Assembly (NCBI GenBank): GCA_017629145.1
Contig: JAGBXR010000023.1
Coordinates: 17,862-81,861, forward strand
Source of the DNA: Alistipes sp.
GTDB lineage: Bacteria > Bacteroidota > Bacteroidia > Bacteroidales > Rikenellaceae
DNA length: 64,000 bases
Reading direction: 5' to 3'
Both the position numbers and the translations under genes were made by a program. The notes beneath the pieces were generated by a model, which worked only from the letters and a program-made list of their open reading frames with translations, ran no database searches and was not told where the DNA came from. Position 1 is the first letter of the stretch, and each line of letters begins with the position of its first letter. Positions 8,299-15,943 of the stretch are shown piece after piece.

Positions 8299-8397
8299 TT
8301 GGTGTTGCGCTTGCTCTCAAAATGCTCATTTACGCATAGTAAACTCCGCTTTTTCGAGCTGCGTGCGCCTAAAATTAGCTCTTGTTCTGCAACTTCC
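8299..8397. repeat. Intergenic hairpin repeat, copy R4 (left arm missing)
   Basis: This is a direct repeat of R3 (8169-8267) at an offset of 130 bases, with a single mismatch over 99 bases as far as I can count. The left outer arm is absent, so the right arm has no partner here. It looks like a recent partial duplication of R3. Confidence 0.75.
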
Positions 8398-8403
8398 TGA
8401 CGA

Positions 8404-8441
8404 AAGAGGGTGCCCATACTACACTACGCTGGACACCCTTT
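8404..8441 (-). terminator. Possible terminator after the transglutaminase-like gene
   Basis: The stem AAGGGTGTCC...GGGCACCCT on the minus strand (about 8406-8440) lies just past the stop at 8464. It is followed by CTTTCG, so the T-tract is short. Confidence 0.5.
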
Positions 8442-8463
8442 GAATACTCTTCTTTGCAACTCC

Positions 8464-9672
8464 CTACTTGAGCGAAACGGCTACTGTTAAAGGCTCCTCA
8501 CCGAGGTGAACGCTTTGGCGCTGAAGCTCGCCAGCGGCATTGTAGTAGCGCAACTCGTAGTCCGCATTCTTGGGCAACAATACCGAGAACATATCGTTCA
8601 TATCGCGCAATGGGCCAGCCGTTAGGCCACCACCCATCTGCTCCGTGCCGCAGAATACGTCGACACCCATAGCCACGCGGTCGCCCGAGTGCTCCTGCTT
8701 CGTAATGTCGGCATAGCCAGCGATGCGAAGGAAGGTGTGTGTGCCAGCCTCGAGGTGACGAGTATACTGCTCGTAAGCGAGGCTGATATAGCGCTCGGTA
8801 ACGTTCTCAGCACCGATAGTCTGTGGCAAAAGCTCTACGGGAGTGTTCTCCTCCTCGCCACACCAAACCATTGGAAACCAATCATCTGCGTTACCAAAGT
8901 GTGTCGCATAAATTGCGTAGTTGCGATCTTCGGCATTTGCCTTCGATGCGTCGGGCATAAACCACAGATGGTCGAATTTCGAGGGCATATAGTACTCCGT
9001 AACTCGCCATTCGCCATCGATCCACACCTCGGTCCAGCTATGGTTGCCGCGGTTGTCGTGCCACGAAGCGGTGCCGGCAAAACGTGCAGGGATACCCACA
9101 GCGCGGAGTGCGTCGACAAGCAGAATGGCAAGACCCGTACACGAAGCCATACCCTGACGGATAGACTCGCGAGGGCTCTGGTTGGTCTTCTCGCGGAGGG
9201 TGTTGTAGTCGACACCCGTAAGGCGTGGGATGTTGCCGTTCACGACCTTCACGGCCTCCTCCATCGTTGTGCACGCGGCTACCTCTGGAGCGTAGAGTTC
9301 GTATAGCTCCTTGCGCCACGAGTCGCGCACCTCGTCGACCACGAAGTAGGGCAATACGTCGCTAAGGTATATCTCTTCGGGGAGTGTTGCGCACCACGCA
9401 AACTCCTCGCGTGCACGCGCCGCATATTCGACATTCTCGGCGAGCAAATCGAGCGACATAGTGTCGCGATCGGCTGCAGGCATATTGACCAAAAGGTGCT
9501 CCATATCGCGCTTCGACTTGCGAGGTGTTGCGTCGTACAAAGCCTTGAGTTCGGCACTACGCGACGAGCTGTTTATTGCCGTCTCGAGCTCTGTGCTGAA
9601 GCTGCTTTTAGGCCAAAAGCAGTAGGCAAGGACTGCTACTAAAGTGAGAAAGAGTGGTAGTAGTTTCTTCAT
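8464..9672 (-). CDS. Transglutaminase-like domain protein, exported
   Basis: This is a 402-residue protein with an N-terminal hydrophobic segment (residues 4-20) that looks like a signal peptide or membrane anchor. The sequence before Cys18 (LAYC) is a poor lipobox. The middle carries a transglutaminase-like (papain-fold) core. The catalytic Cys178 lies in RQGMASCTGLAILLVDALR, which is followed by GIPAR; His211 lies in GNHSWTEVW; an acidic residue follows in the next block. This fold usually acts as a cysteine protease or amidase in bacteria. The remaining 160 residues look like a beta-rich domain. It is the last gene of a minus-strand operon, 21 bases after cutC. The substrate is unknown. 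Confidence 0.82.
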   Translation of the reverse strand: MKKLLPLFLTLVAVLAYCFWPKSSFSTELETAINSSSRSAELKALYDATPRKSKRDMEHLLVNMPAADRDTMSLDLLAENVEYAARAREEFAWCATLPEEIYLSDVLPYFVVDEVRDSWRKELYELYAPEVAACTTMEEAVKVVNGNIPRLTGVDYNTLREKTNQSPRESIRQGMASCTGLAILLVDALRAVGIPARFAGTASWHDNRGNHSWTEVWIDGEWRVTEYYMPSKFDHLWFMPDASKANAEDRNYAIYATHFGNADDWFPMVWCGEEENTPVELLPQTIGAENVTERYISLAYEQYTRHLEAGTHTFLRIAGYADITKQEHSGDRVAMGVDVFCGTEQMGGGLTAGPLRDMNDMFSVLLPKNADYELRYYNAAGELQRQSVHLGEEPLTVAVSLK

Positions 9673-9693
9673 AATATCAGTTGGTTAAATCGT

Positions 9694-10425
9694 TTATCTA
9701 CAAAGGTTTAGAATCTCGGTTACCTCCGTTTCGTCGACTACGCGCAAGGCGAACTCATCGACAGCTGACGAGCCACCCATCGAGATTCGTGGGTTGCGAT
9801 ACTCCATACCGCCAACGACCATCTTCTTCGCGCTGAAGTGAAGAGCATCGACGCCTGCGGCTTTTAGCGCTTCTGCATTTTTTGCTACCACGCCACTACC
9901 TGCCATAATCTCTATGCGACCGCGCGACAGCTCCACTGCTCGGCGTATGTTGTCGATGCCGTCGATAGCCTTGTCGTAACCTCCCGATGTTAGTATGCGC
10001 GTGCATCCCGCAGCGATGACATCCTCTACAGCCTGGGCGTAATCCTCGGTCATATCCACAGCGCGGTGGAACGTGGTCTCCATACCCTCCGATGCCTCGA
10101 CAAGGGCGCGTGTGCGCTCTACGTCTACCTTGCCGTCGGCTGTGAGTATGCCAAATACAACGCCCGTTGCGCCAGCCTTGCGTGCGTGGGTAATGTCCTG
10201 GAGCATCGTTTGAAACTCTTCATCCGAATAGAGGAAGTCGCCACCACGTGGGCGAATCATAACGCTGAGGTCGAGATTGGAAATTGCTGCCACGCGCTCG
10301 ATAGTTGCAAGCGAAGGTGTCACACCACCCTCGGCTGGCGAGGCGCACAATTCTACACGGTCGACACCGAGGCGCGCGGCTACGTGACACGCATCTACGG
10401 AGTAGGCACAAAGTTCAAATTTCAT
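9694..10425 (-). CDS. cutC: CutC-family protein
   Basis: This 243-residue protein is a TIM-barrel member of the CutC family. It shows the N-terminal signature FELCAYSVDACHVAARLGVDRVELC, an EGGVTPS stretch, VMIRPRGGDFLYS, GATGVVFGILTADGKVD, TFHRAVDM, ILTSGGY and IMAGSGV in order. The family is named after copper homeostasis, but its biochemical role is not firmly settled. It is cytoplasmic. It lies five bases after the LuxR-type regulator and 21 bases before the transglutaminase-like gene, so it is cotranscribed with both. Confidence 0.93.
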   Translation of the reverse strand: MKFELCAYSVDACHVAARLGVDRVELCASPAEGGVTPSLATIERVAAISNLDLSVMIRPRGGDFLYSDEEFQTMLQDITHARKAGATGVVFGILTADGKVDVERTRALVEASEGMETTFHRAVDMTEDYAQAVEDVIAAGCTRILTSGGYDKAIDGIDNIRRAVELSRGRIEIMAGSGVVAKNAEALKAAGVDALHFSAKKMVVGGMEYRNPRISMGGSSAVDEFALRVVDETEVTEILNLCR

Positions 10426-10430
10426 AATCT

Positions 10431-11006
10431 TTATAGTTGTTCGTTAGTTATCAGTTTGTTAAGTACTGCATATACCGTAAGACCGGCCACCGAGCGGATG
10501 CCCGTCTTGTGCACTATATTCTTGCGGTGCGAGATTACCGTATGTGGCGAGATGTTGAGCTCCGAGGCTATCTCCTTGTTGGTATATCCGCGCGCTACGA
10601 GTACCAGTACGTCGCGCTCACGCTCCGAGAGTTCGTGGCTCTCGTTGTAGCCTGGCTCGGCTGCGCGGTCGAGGGTCTCGTGGAGTGTGCGGAGTAGCTC
10701 CTCGGTGGTCGAGAATGTGGTTACCACTGCGGCAAAGCGGCGTAGCACCTCGCTCTCGACAAGGGTGCTTTGTATAGCTATCATAGGCACGTTGTCGAAG
10801 AGTGGCATACCGTTGAGCTGTGGGGCGAGCGATGCAGCAACGAAGAGCAGCTCCACCTCGTCGTGGCTTCGTATGTAGGCCTTGGCCTCGGCAACGGAAC
10901 GGCAGCAGAAGAGTATCTCGACCTCGCCACTTGCAGAGAGCATCGAGGCTATACCCTCGCCGATTACCGATGCAGGCTCGATGATTGCTGTGCGGTAACG
11001 TCTCAT
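10431..11006 (-). CDS. LuxR/NarL-type transcription regulator with a degenerate receiver
   Basis: This is a 191-residue protein. The C-terminal 65 residues form a LuxR-type helix-turn-helix (ELSERERDVLVLVARGYTNKEIASELNISPHTVISHRKNI). The N-terminal 120 residues have the length and strand/helix rhythm of a response-regulator receiver. The phospho-accepting Asp is not evident: the expected site is around VELLFVAAS, with no Asp. It is therefore probably not switched by a histidine kinase. Its start overlaps the stop of the hemerythrin-domain gene (ATGA), so the two are translationally coupled. The regulator may respond to a signal sensed by the hemerythrin protein; this is inference. Confidence 0.88.
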   Translation of the reverse strand: MRRYRTAIIEPASVIGEGIASMLSASGEVEILFCCRSVAEAKAYIRSHDEVELLFVAASLAPQLNGMPLFDNVPMIAIQSTLVESEVLRRFAAVVTTFSTTEELLRTLHETLDRAAEPGYNESHELSERERDVLVLVARGYTNKEIASELNISPHTVISHRKNIVHKTGIRSVAGLTVYAVLNKLITNEQL

Positions 11007-11710
11007 TGCTTTGGTGTGTTAAGAGTTTGTGCAATCAGAGGGCGTAGTAGCGCAACCTCTACGTTGTAGTGGCGGCGCAGGTCGTCTCGGAGTGCGTATA
11101 TGTGGCTGAGCATCGCGCAGCGCAGATGCGTAGGTGCCGCCTCGGGCAGACACTTGATGATGAGCGATGCTATATCGTTTGTTCGGTCGTCGATATCGCT
11201 GTGGGGAACTTCGAGCGATGCGAGATTGATGCGTGAGCCAGCTGCGGCACTCTCCACATTCGCGAAGATGGTCTGCTCCTCCTCCTCGAGGTGCTGCTCG
11301 ATGTAGCGCACATAGTCGCTGTAGAACTTGGTAAGCATACTTCGCGACAGCTCATCGCAGTACTCCAGAATCTCGTCGAGGTGCTCGCCAGCGTGTGGGA
11401 GCATATACTCGGTGTAGTAGCGGTGCGTAGCGCGCAGATATCCGACCACAGAGAGGAGCATATCTTCGCGTAGCTCCGAGGGTCGTGGACGGAACGAGGT
11501 GTCGATGTGCATACGGCACAATATCAGGAACAGCTCAGGCGAGTGGCCTCCGCGTCGGCACATCTGCTCTACGGATATGTCGCCAAAGGGCAGCGTGATG
11601 CCCAGGCGCGAGAATACCGACAATAATACGGGGTGTGCGTCGATGAGCTCAAATATTTTCATTTCGGGCGACAATAGGCTTGTTGCACCGCGATAGTTTA
11701 TCTTATTCAC
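11003..11710 (-). CDS. Hemerythrin HHE-domain protein, RIC/YtfE-like
   Basis: This is a 235-residue protein. The N-terminal section (FELIDAHPVLLSVFSRLGITLPFGDISVEQMCRRGG) resembles the small DUF542-type domain of iron-sulfur repair proteins (RIC/YtfE/ScdA), but the usual cysteine pair is absent. The rest is a four-helix hemerythrin-like domain. Candidate di-iron ligands are the His and Glu residues of THRYYTEYMLPHAGEHLDEI, YIEQHLEEEE and the late HIYALRDDLRRHY. Such proteins bind oxygen or nitric oxide or repair damaged iron-sulfur centres in the cytoplasm. It is first in the operon hemerythrin-LuxR-cutC-transglutaminase, with a TATCTTTG promoter box 54 bases upstream. Confidence 0.87.
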   Translation of the reverse strand: MNKINYRGATSLLSPEMKIFELIDAHPVLLSVFSRLGITLPFGDISVEQMCRRGGHSPELFLILCRMHIDTSFRPRPSELREDMLLSVVGYLRATHRYYTEYMLPHAGEHLDEILEYCDELSRSMLTKFYSDYVRYIEQHLEEEEQTIFANVESAAAGSRINLASLEVPHSDIDDRTNDIASLIIKCLPEAAPTHLRCAMLSHIYALRDDLRRHYNVEVALLRPLIAQTLNTPKQ

Positions 11711-11763
11711 TTGTAAATCAAATATTTATGTCAATATATAGCCGTCGTCGGATAACCGATAGG

Positions 11764-11771
11764 CAAAGATA
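11764..11771 (-). promoter_or_regulatory. -7 box of the hemerythrin/LuxR/cutC operon
   Basis: The minus strand reads TATCTTTG, 54 bases upstream of the start at 11710. It is back to back with the plus-strand promoter at 11844-11874. Confidence 0.55.
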
Positions 11772-11843
11772 CGAATAATTCTTCAAATCGACAATCCCAA
11801 CAATAGGGGATAGCGGCACACGCAATTTCCCAAAATCAGGCGA

Positions 11844-11874
11844 TTGTGAGCTTGAAAATAATGCGCCATCTTTG
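11844..11874 (+). promoter_or_regulatory. Promoter candidate for a non-coding RNA
   Basis: TTG at 11844-11846, a 20-base spacer and CATCTTTG at 11867-11874 are one base off the TAnnTTTG box. No reading frame of note starts downstream before the terminator near 12105. Confidence 0.45.
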
Positions 11875-11879
11875 CACTG

Positions 11880-12145
11880 TGAAAATAGACAAGTTACGCA
11901 ACACTGTTGCTGAGGCTCGAAAAACCATATGTCGGGCGAGGTTTCAGCCACTTGATGTGGTTCGGTTTTAGGTATTTAAAGGCTGAAAAAAATCGATGCG
12001 TAACGCGCTTGTCGGACTCAAATCGGAGCAATGTCTATTCACCATAAGATTGATCTTTTTAGTTTTTATTGGGTGTTTGCTCTGCCATAATTTAGGCGAG
12101 TGCGGAGGGTTGCTCGAGCGATTTTCGAGCGACCCTCTTTGTTTA
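11880..12145 (+). ncRNA. Structured small-RNA candidate
   Basis: These roughly 265 bases lie between a promoter-like sequence and a strong terminator, with no credible reading frame. GACAAGTTACGCA at 11888-11900 pairs over 13 positions with TGCGTAAC (11997-12004) plus TTGTC (12009-12013), with a GCGC bulge. Inside, GGCT/AGCC (11914-11917 with 11946-11949) together with AAACC/GGTTT (11922-11926 with 11940-11944) forms one hairpin. The segment TTTCAGCC (11942-11949) can instead pair perfectly with GGCTGAAA (11981-11988). I cannot match it to RNase P RNA, tmRNA, SRP RNA or a common riboswitch; a 6S-type RNA is not excluded. Confidence 0.42.
12105..12145 (+). terminator. Terminator of the small-RNA candidate
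   Basis: GAGGGTTGCTCG pairs with CGAGCGACCCTC (one mismatch) around a 9-base loop and is followed by TTTGTTT. Confidence 0.75.
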
Positions 12146-12173
12146 TAACACTTTTTATATTTTAGATGCTAAT

Positions 12174-12217
12174 AAGCAGGACTCTCCTTCGTAATTGTTG
12201 GAGAGTCTTGCTTTTAT
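12174..12217 (+). terminator. Second terminator hairpin
   Basis: AAGCAGGACTCTCC at 12174-12187 pairs with GGAGAGTCTTGCTT around a 12-base loop, then TTATTG. It lies about 30 bases past the previous terminator, with no gene between them. It may be a back-up terminator or the end of a very short transcript. Confidence 0.6.
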
Positions 12218-12283
12218 TGTGGTCTAAAGGTGGAAACTTTGCAATCATACAATAGCGTTGCGCGATTTTATGCGTGGCAATTC

Positions 12284-12323
12284 TTTGTTTCGTCGGAAAA
12301 TTTGTATATTTGTAATACCTTTG
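12284..12323 (+). promoter_or_regulatory. Promoter of the first peptide/lipoprotein cassette
   Basis: TTTG at 12284-12287 and TATATTTG at 12305-12312 lie 17 bases apart. A second box, TACCTTTG, is at 12316-12323. The peptide gene starts about 60 bases downstream. Confidence 0.6.
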
Positions 12324-12384
12324 GGTGGTGTATGTTGCGACGCAGAGGTTTCGTTTGAAATATTAACTTAAAAACTTTACTGAT

Positions 12385-12516
12385 ATGGAGACAAAATTCT
12401 ATGATTTCTATCTCGCACCCTCTGTAGAGGTTGTCGAGGCGCAGGTTGAGGCAGGCTTTGCCGAGTCGGAGAATCTCGAGGATCCTGTGGAGGATGAGAC
12501 TCAGGGCTGGTATTAA
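12385..12516 (+). CDS. 43-residue peptide, copy 1, upstream of a fimbrillin-like lipoprotein
   Basis: This short gene encodes METKFYDFYLAPSVEVVEAQ followed by 23 more residues, ending in an acidic stretch and GWY. There is no signal peptide, membrane segment or cysteine. The net charge is strongly negative. It lies about 60 bases after a promoter and 36 bases before a large lipoprotein gene. A second copy at 15775-15906 has only three base differences in 132 and a single Thr-to-Ile change, and stands in the same position before a paralogous lipoprotein. That conservation, compared with the diverged lipoproteins, supports a real product. From memory, short acidic peptides of this kind precede fimbrillin-like genes in other Bacteroidales. 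The function is unknown. Confidence 0.75.
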   Translation: METKFYDFYLAPSVEVVEAQVEAGFAESENLEDPVEDETQGWY

Positions 12517-12552
12517 TCCGCGCTAACTACTAACTTAAATACTTGTAAACGT

Positions 12553-15500
12553 ATGAAAAAAGTTATATTTTCGCTACTTGCCGCTCTCTGTTTCGCGGCT
12601 TGTACACAAAACGACGTCGAGGAGCTATCTTCCAATCGAGTATATCTTCCCGACCAGATTAGTGTCGGTTTCGAGAATGACGACACTCGTATCCAGCTTT
12701 CGAATGGTAAGACCGTATGGAACGAGGCTGACCGCATTTCGGTATTCTATCAGAGCTTCGACAACCTTATGTGGGAGTTCCAGGGCGTGGATGGTGACCG
12801 TACCGGCACATTCGAGCTTATCGATGGCAAGGTCGGCGAGAAGATGATGGATGATGTTATTGTTGTATATCCATACAATGCTGACTACCTTGTAAATGTC
12901 AACACCAAGAGTGTCGAGGCATCTATCCCTGCTTTGCAGAACTACTACCCCGAGAGCTACGATCCCGAGAGCAACCTTATGATATCTCTCGGTGATGACA
13001 GCAACTTCGTGCTCAAGAACGTGTCTGGCTGGGTTAAGATTCAGCTTACGGGTAATGGCGAGGAGGTGCAGTATATCACATTGCGCGGCAACAACGACGA
13101 GTTGCTGGCTGGCGATGTATACCTCTCGGCGAGCGATGCTTCATTGAGTTTTGCTTCGGGCAACGACTCATCTGCCGATGATGACCTCGAGGTAGGTGGT
13201 GACCTGGTATTCGACAGTGCGGAGCAGAAGAGCATCACACTTGAGTGCTACAATACAACGCTTTCGTCGGAGCCAAAGGCTTTCTATATTGCACTTGCGC
13301 CACAGAACTTCGAGAATGGTTTCACCGTAGAGGTTAAGTGCAAGGGTTATGCCCCTATGGTTCTCAACAACACCGCAACAACAACCATCGAGCGCAACCA
13401 CATCAAGCCTATGGAGGCTGTCGCATTTGAGAGTGAAAGCGTGGCAGAGTACGATGTGCTTTTCGAGGCACAATACATTTCAGGTCTTTACTATGACAAA
13501 CAATATGGTAACGGATACAACTATTATGCTTACCTCTCTGATGCGAATATTGGTGAACCCGGCGGCTTAAGTGGGGATTATGTTATATATGCGCTTGACA
13601 TCTATTCTGACACTCCCGCTGATGAGATTGCAACTCTACCACAAGGCGAGTACATTTTAGATACAGACAATACTGCAGAGCCTGGCACTTTCGGCTATGA
13701 GTACAGTCATTATGAGCAAAAACTCATCGACTCAGAATTGAATGTAGTAAAGTTTAAGGAAGGCACACTTGTTATTACCGAAAACTATATTGAGGCTGTT
13801 TTACTTTTGGAGAATGGCGAGTGGCATAAGGTGATCTACTCAGGTAATCTTGCACTCATTCCTGAAATATCTACTTATGAGCAAATAGGCATCGTTGGAT
13901 CTTTCAACGAGTGGCGCGACGATCTCTTTATGCAATATGACGAGGTGCTAGCTCTTTACTATGCTCATAACTTGTGGTTTGATGAGGGTTGTGAGTTCAA
14001 ACTTCGCAAGGATGCCGACTGGGAGGTATACTGGGGTGCTGAAGGTCAGTCATATATCAATACTAACTCATATATGTATCTCACACAGGGCGGCAACAAT
14101 AATATCGTTGTTCGCGAGAGCGGTTATTACGACATCTACTTCTCGCTACAGCTTGGCGTAATCTTCTTTATGGAGCCTGGCGTCGACATTAACAATGCAG
14201 TCGAGGATACGGGTGATGATGATGTTAACAATGGCGACGAATATCCTCTACTCGATATGCCTAACATCTACACCTTCGAACCAGGCTTGACATCTGCCTA
14301 TATGGCTTGGGAGCCTGTTGAGAATGCAGCGGGATATGAGGTATATCTATATCCTTATGCATATCCCGAATATTCATACCAAACTCTACTTGACGCCGAT
14401 ACTACCGAGTACACATTCGAGGATCTAACTGCTGGCTATTACAACTTTGGAGTATATGCTGTTGCAGCTGATGACTCAGGCTATAATGATTCAGATTCAT
14501 CTGCATTTGGCTATATCTGGATTGAGGGTAATCCCCAGCCAGAGGTAGATTGGTTCAGTGTCGAGGTCTATAGCAAGACAGATGAGGAGCTAGGTATTTA
14601 CCCATCTAACTCTATGTACTTCACTTGGAATGGCGCAAATGTAAAGACATTGAGGTATGGTATATTTGAATACACCGCGAATGAGCTTAAGGAGTTTGGT
14701 TGGCATACTATATATGACAACTTAAATTATATTTCTACTGATGAAATCAATCATTTTGTTAATGGATCCGAATATTATTTCGAAGGTTTAGCAGCTAATA
14801 CAACCTGGACATTCGTAACATACGCTGTAAACTACGATGGCGAGGAGTTCTTGTCGTATGTAGAGTACACAACTGAGGATATCGTGCTTAGCGAAAATAC
14901 AGCAAAGTGGCTTGGCGAGTGGCGAGTAACTACATATAAGACATTTATTCTATATGGGGATGGCAGCAATGAAGTCGTAGATGGAGGCGATGAATTTACA
15001 TTGAATATCACAGCGTCAAGCAATGATCCCAACGAACTATATGTCGATGGTCTTAGCGTCTTGGGTGAGGGTTGGCCAGTTCCAGCCTATGTTGACAACA
15101 ATGGCGATCTTTACATCTTCGGCGGCACAGCTGCAGACATATATGAAGATAATATCTACTATTACTGGGTAACATGCTACCAATATGATGACACAAGCAA
15201 CGATTCATACTTCAGTATTGATGTTGCTCCTGTCTACAAATTCAGTATGAGTAGTACTAATACTGCTCACGGTGATCCTGTTCCAACATATAGTGGAGTA
15301 AACGACTTGGGAGAGGAGACCTATGCAACACCTCTATCAATGGAGGTCTATCTTCTAAATTTGGATACTGGTGGCCTTTCCTTCTTGACCGAGTCACTCC
15401 CAGTAAATTACCGTTCAGGTGCTATGGATATGGTTAAGATTGAGGAGCCAGCGCAGCAGAGCGTAGCACCTAAGGGCTTACAGAGCTACAAGATCGCAAC

Positions 15501-15567
15501 CGAGAAGAAGCAGCGCCGAATGCCTTCAGGAATGATTAGTACTAACTCTGTTGTATTCAAGATGTAA
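12553..15567 (+). CDS. Large surface-type lipoprotein: fimbrillin-like, SusE/F-like and fibronectin III modules
   Basis: This 1004-residue protein has a lipoprotein signal (MKKVIFSLLAALCFAAC, Cys17), followed by QNDVEE, an acidic start typical of surface-exported Bacteroidetes lipoproteins. Residues 20-300 form a fimbrillin-like module: DDTRIQL, TVWNEADRISVFY, VVYPYN, SNLMISLG, LRGN, FYIALAPQ and ERNHIKPM. A module near residues 440-540 (IGIVGSFNEW, FKLRKDADWEVYWG) resembles SusE/SusF glycan-binding domains. Next comes a fibronectin type III-like module (about 570-660: AYMAWEPVENAAGYEVYLYPY). The last 340 residues are not recognised. It probably sits on the cell surface and may bind glycans; the role is inferred. 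It is paired with the upstream peptide gene. Confidence 0.82.
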   Translation: MKKVIFSLLAALCFAACTQNDVEELSSNRVYLPDQISVGFENDDTRIQLSNGKTVWNEADRISVFYQSFDNLMWEFQGVDGDRTGTFELIDGKVGEKMMDDVIVVYPYNADYLVNVNTKSVEASIPALQNYYPESYDPESNLMISLGDDSNFVLKNVSGWVKIQLTGNGEEVQYITLRGNNDELLAGDVYLSASDASLSFASGNDSSADDDLEVGGDLVFDSAEQKSITLECYNTTLSSEPKAFYIALAPQNFENGFTVEVKCKGYAPMVLNNTATTTIERNHIKPMEAVAFESESVAEYDVLFEAQYISGLYYDKQYGNGYNYYAYLSDANIGEPGGLSGDYVIYALDIYSDTPADEIATLPQGEYILDTDNTAEPGTFGYEYSHYEQKLIDSELNVVKFKEGTLVITENYIEAVLLLENGEWHKVIYSGNLALIPEISTYEQIGIVGSFNEWRDDLFMQYDEVLALYYAHNLWFDEGCEFKLRKDADWEVYWGAEGQSYINTNSYMYLTQGGNNNIVVRESGYYDIYFSLQLGVIFFMEPGVDINNAVEDTGDDDVNNGDEYPLLDMPNIYTFEPGLTSAYMAWEPVENAAGYEVYLYPYAYPEYSYQTLLDADTTEYTFEDLTAGYYNFGVYAVAADDSGYNDSDSSAFGYIWIEGNPQPEVDWFSVEVYSKTDEELGIYPSNSMYFTWNGANVKTLRYGIFEYTANELKEFGWHTIYDNLNYISTDEINHFVNGSEYYFEGLAANTTWTFVTYAVNYDGEEFLSYVEYTTEDIVLSENTAKWLGEWRVTTYKTFILYGDGSNEVVDGGDEFTLNITASSNDPNELYVDGLSVLGEGWPVPAYVDNNGDLYIFGGTAADIYEDNIYYYWVTCYQYDDTSNDSYFSIDVAPVYKFSMSSTNTAHGDPVPTYSGVNDLGEETYATPLSMEVYLLNLDTGGLSFLTESLPVNYRSGAMDMVKIEEPAQQSVAPKGLQSYKIATEKKQRRMPSGMISTNSVVFKM

Positions 15568-15610
15568 ACAGAGGGTCTCCATTTCCCTAAAATGGAGTAT
15601 GATTTATGCC

Positions 15611-15645
15611 GGGCTGTCTGATTCAGGCAGCCCTTTTTGTTTTTA
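15611..15645 (+). terminator. Terminator after the first cassette
   Basis: GGGCTGTCTG pairs with CAGGCAGCCC around ATT, followed by TTTTTGTTTTT. Confidence 0.88.
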
Positions 15646-15668
15646 TAGTAGATTAGATAGCGTAAAAC

Positions 15669-15699
15669 TTTGAGTTAATAGAAAAAATTTGTATATTTG
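15669..15699 (+). promoter_or_regulatory. Promoter of the second peptide/lipoprotein cassette
   Basis: TTTG at 15669-15672, a 19-base spacer and TATATTTG at 15692-15699 match the Bacteroidetes consensus exactly. The peptide gene starts about 75 bases later. Confidence 0.7.
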
Positions 15700-15774
15700 T
15701 AGTGACTATATGCCCATCACACTTGGGCAAGAGCTACGATCACCAAGGAATAAAAACAAAAAAAATAAAAGCTT

Positions 15775-15906
15775 ATGGAGACAAAATTCTATGATTTCTA
15801 TCTCGCACCCTCTGTAGAGGTTGTCGAGGCGCAGGTTGAGGCAGGCTTTGCCGAGTCGGAGAATCTCGAGGATCCCGTGGAGGATGAGATTCAGGGCTGG
15901 TACTAA
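15775..15906 (+). CDS. 43-residue peptide, copy 2, upstream of a fimbrillin-like lipoprotein
   Basis: This is a near-exact duplicate of the peptide gene at 12385-12516. Three of 132 bases differ, and one residue differs (Ile instead of Thr near the C-terminal GWY). It lies 37 bases before the second large lipoprotein gene and 75 bases after a consensus promoter, so the whole arrangement is repeated. The flanking lipoprotein genes are much more diverged. The peptide gene is therefore either held by strong selection or kept alike by gene conversion. Protein export signals are absent. A regulatory or chaperone-like role for the following lipoprotein is possible but unproven. Confidence 0.75.
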   Translation: METKFYDFYLAPSVEVVEAQVEAGFAESENLEDPVEDEIQGWY

Positions 15907-15943
15907 TCCCAGAACACTACTAATTTTAATACCTAACACACCT

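Noticed and set aside
8132-8443. Short frames of 62-65 residues across the hairpin repeats
   Set aside because: They arise from the repeat sequence on both strands; frames are not kept between repeat copies R1 to R5.
11718-11951. 77-residue minus-strand frame upstream of the hemerythrin gene
   Set aside because: It contains the promoters of the hemerythrin operon and of the RNA candidate, and its composition is not protein-like.
15821-15943. Upstream extension of the second large lipoprotein (1293-residue version)
   Set aside because: The 41 added residues overlap the conserved peptide gene in another frame and would bury the lipoprotein signal peptide that begins at 15944.
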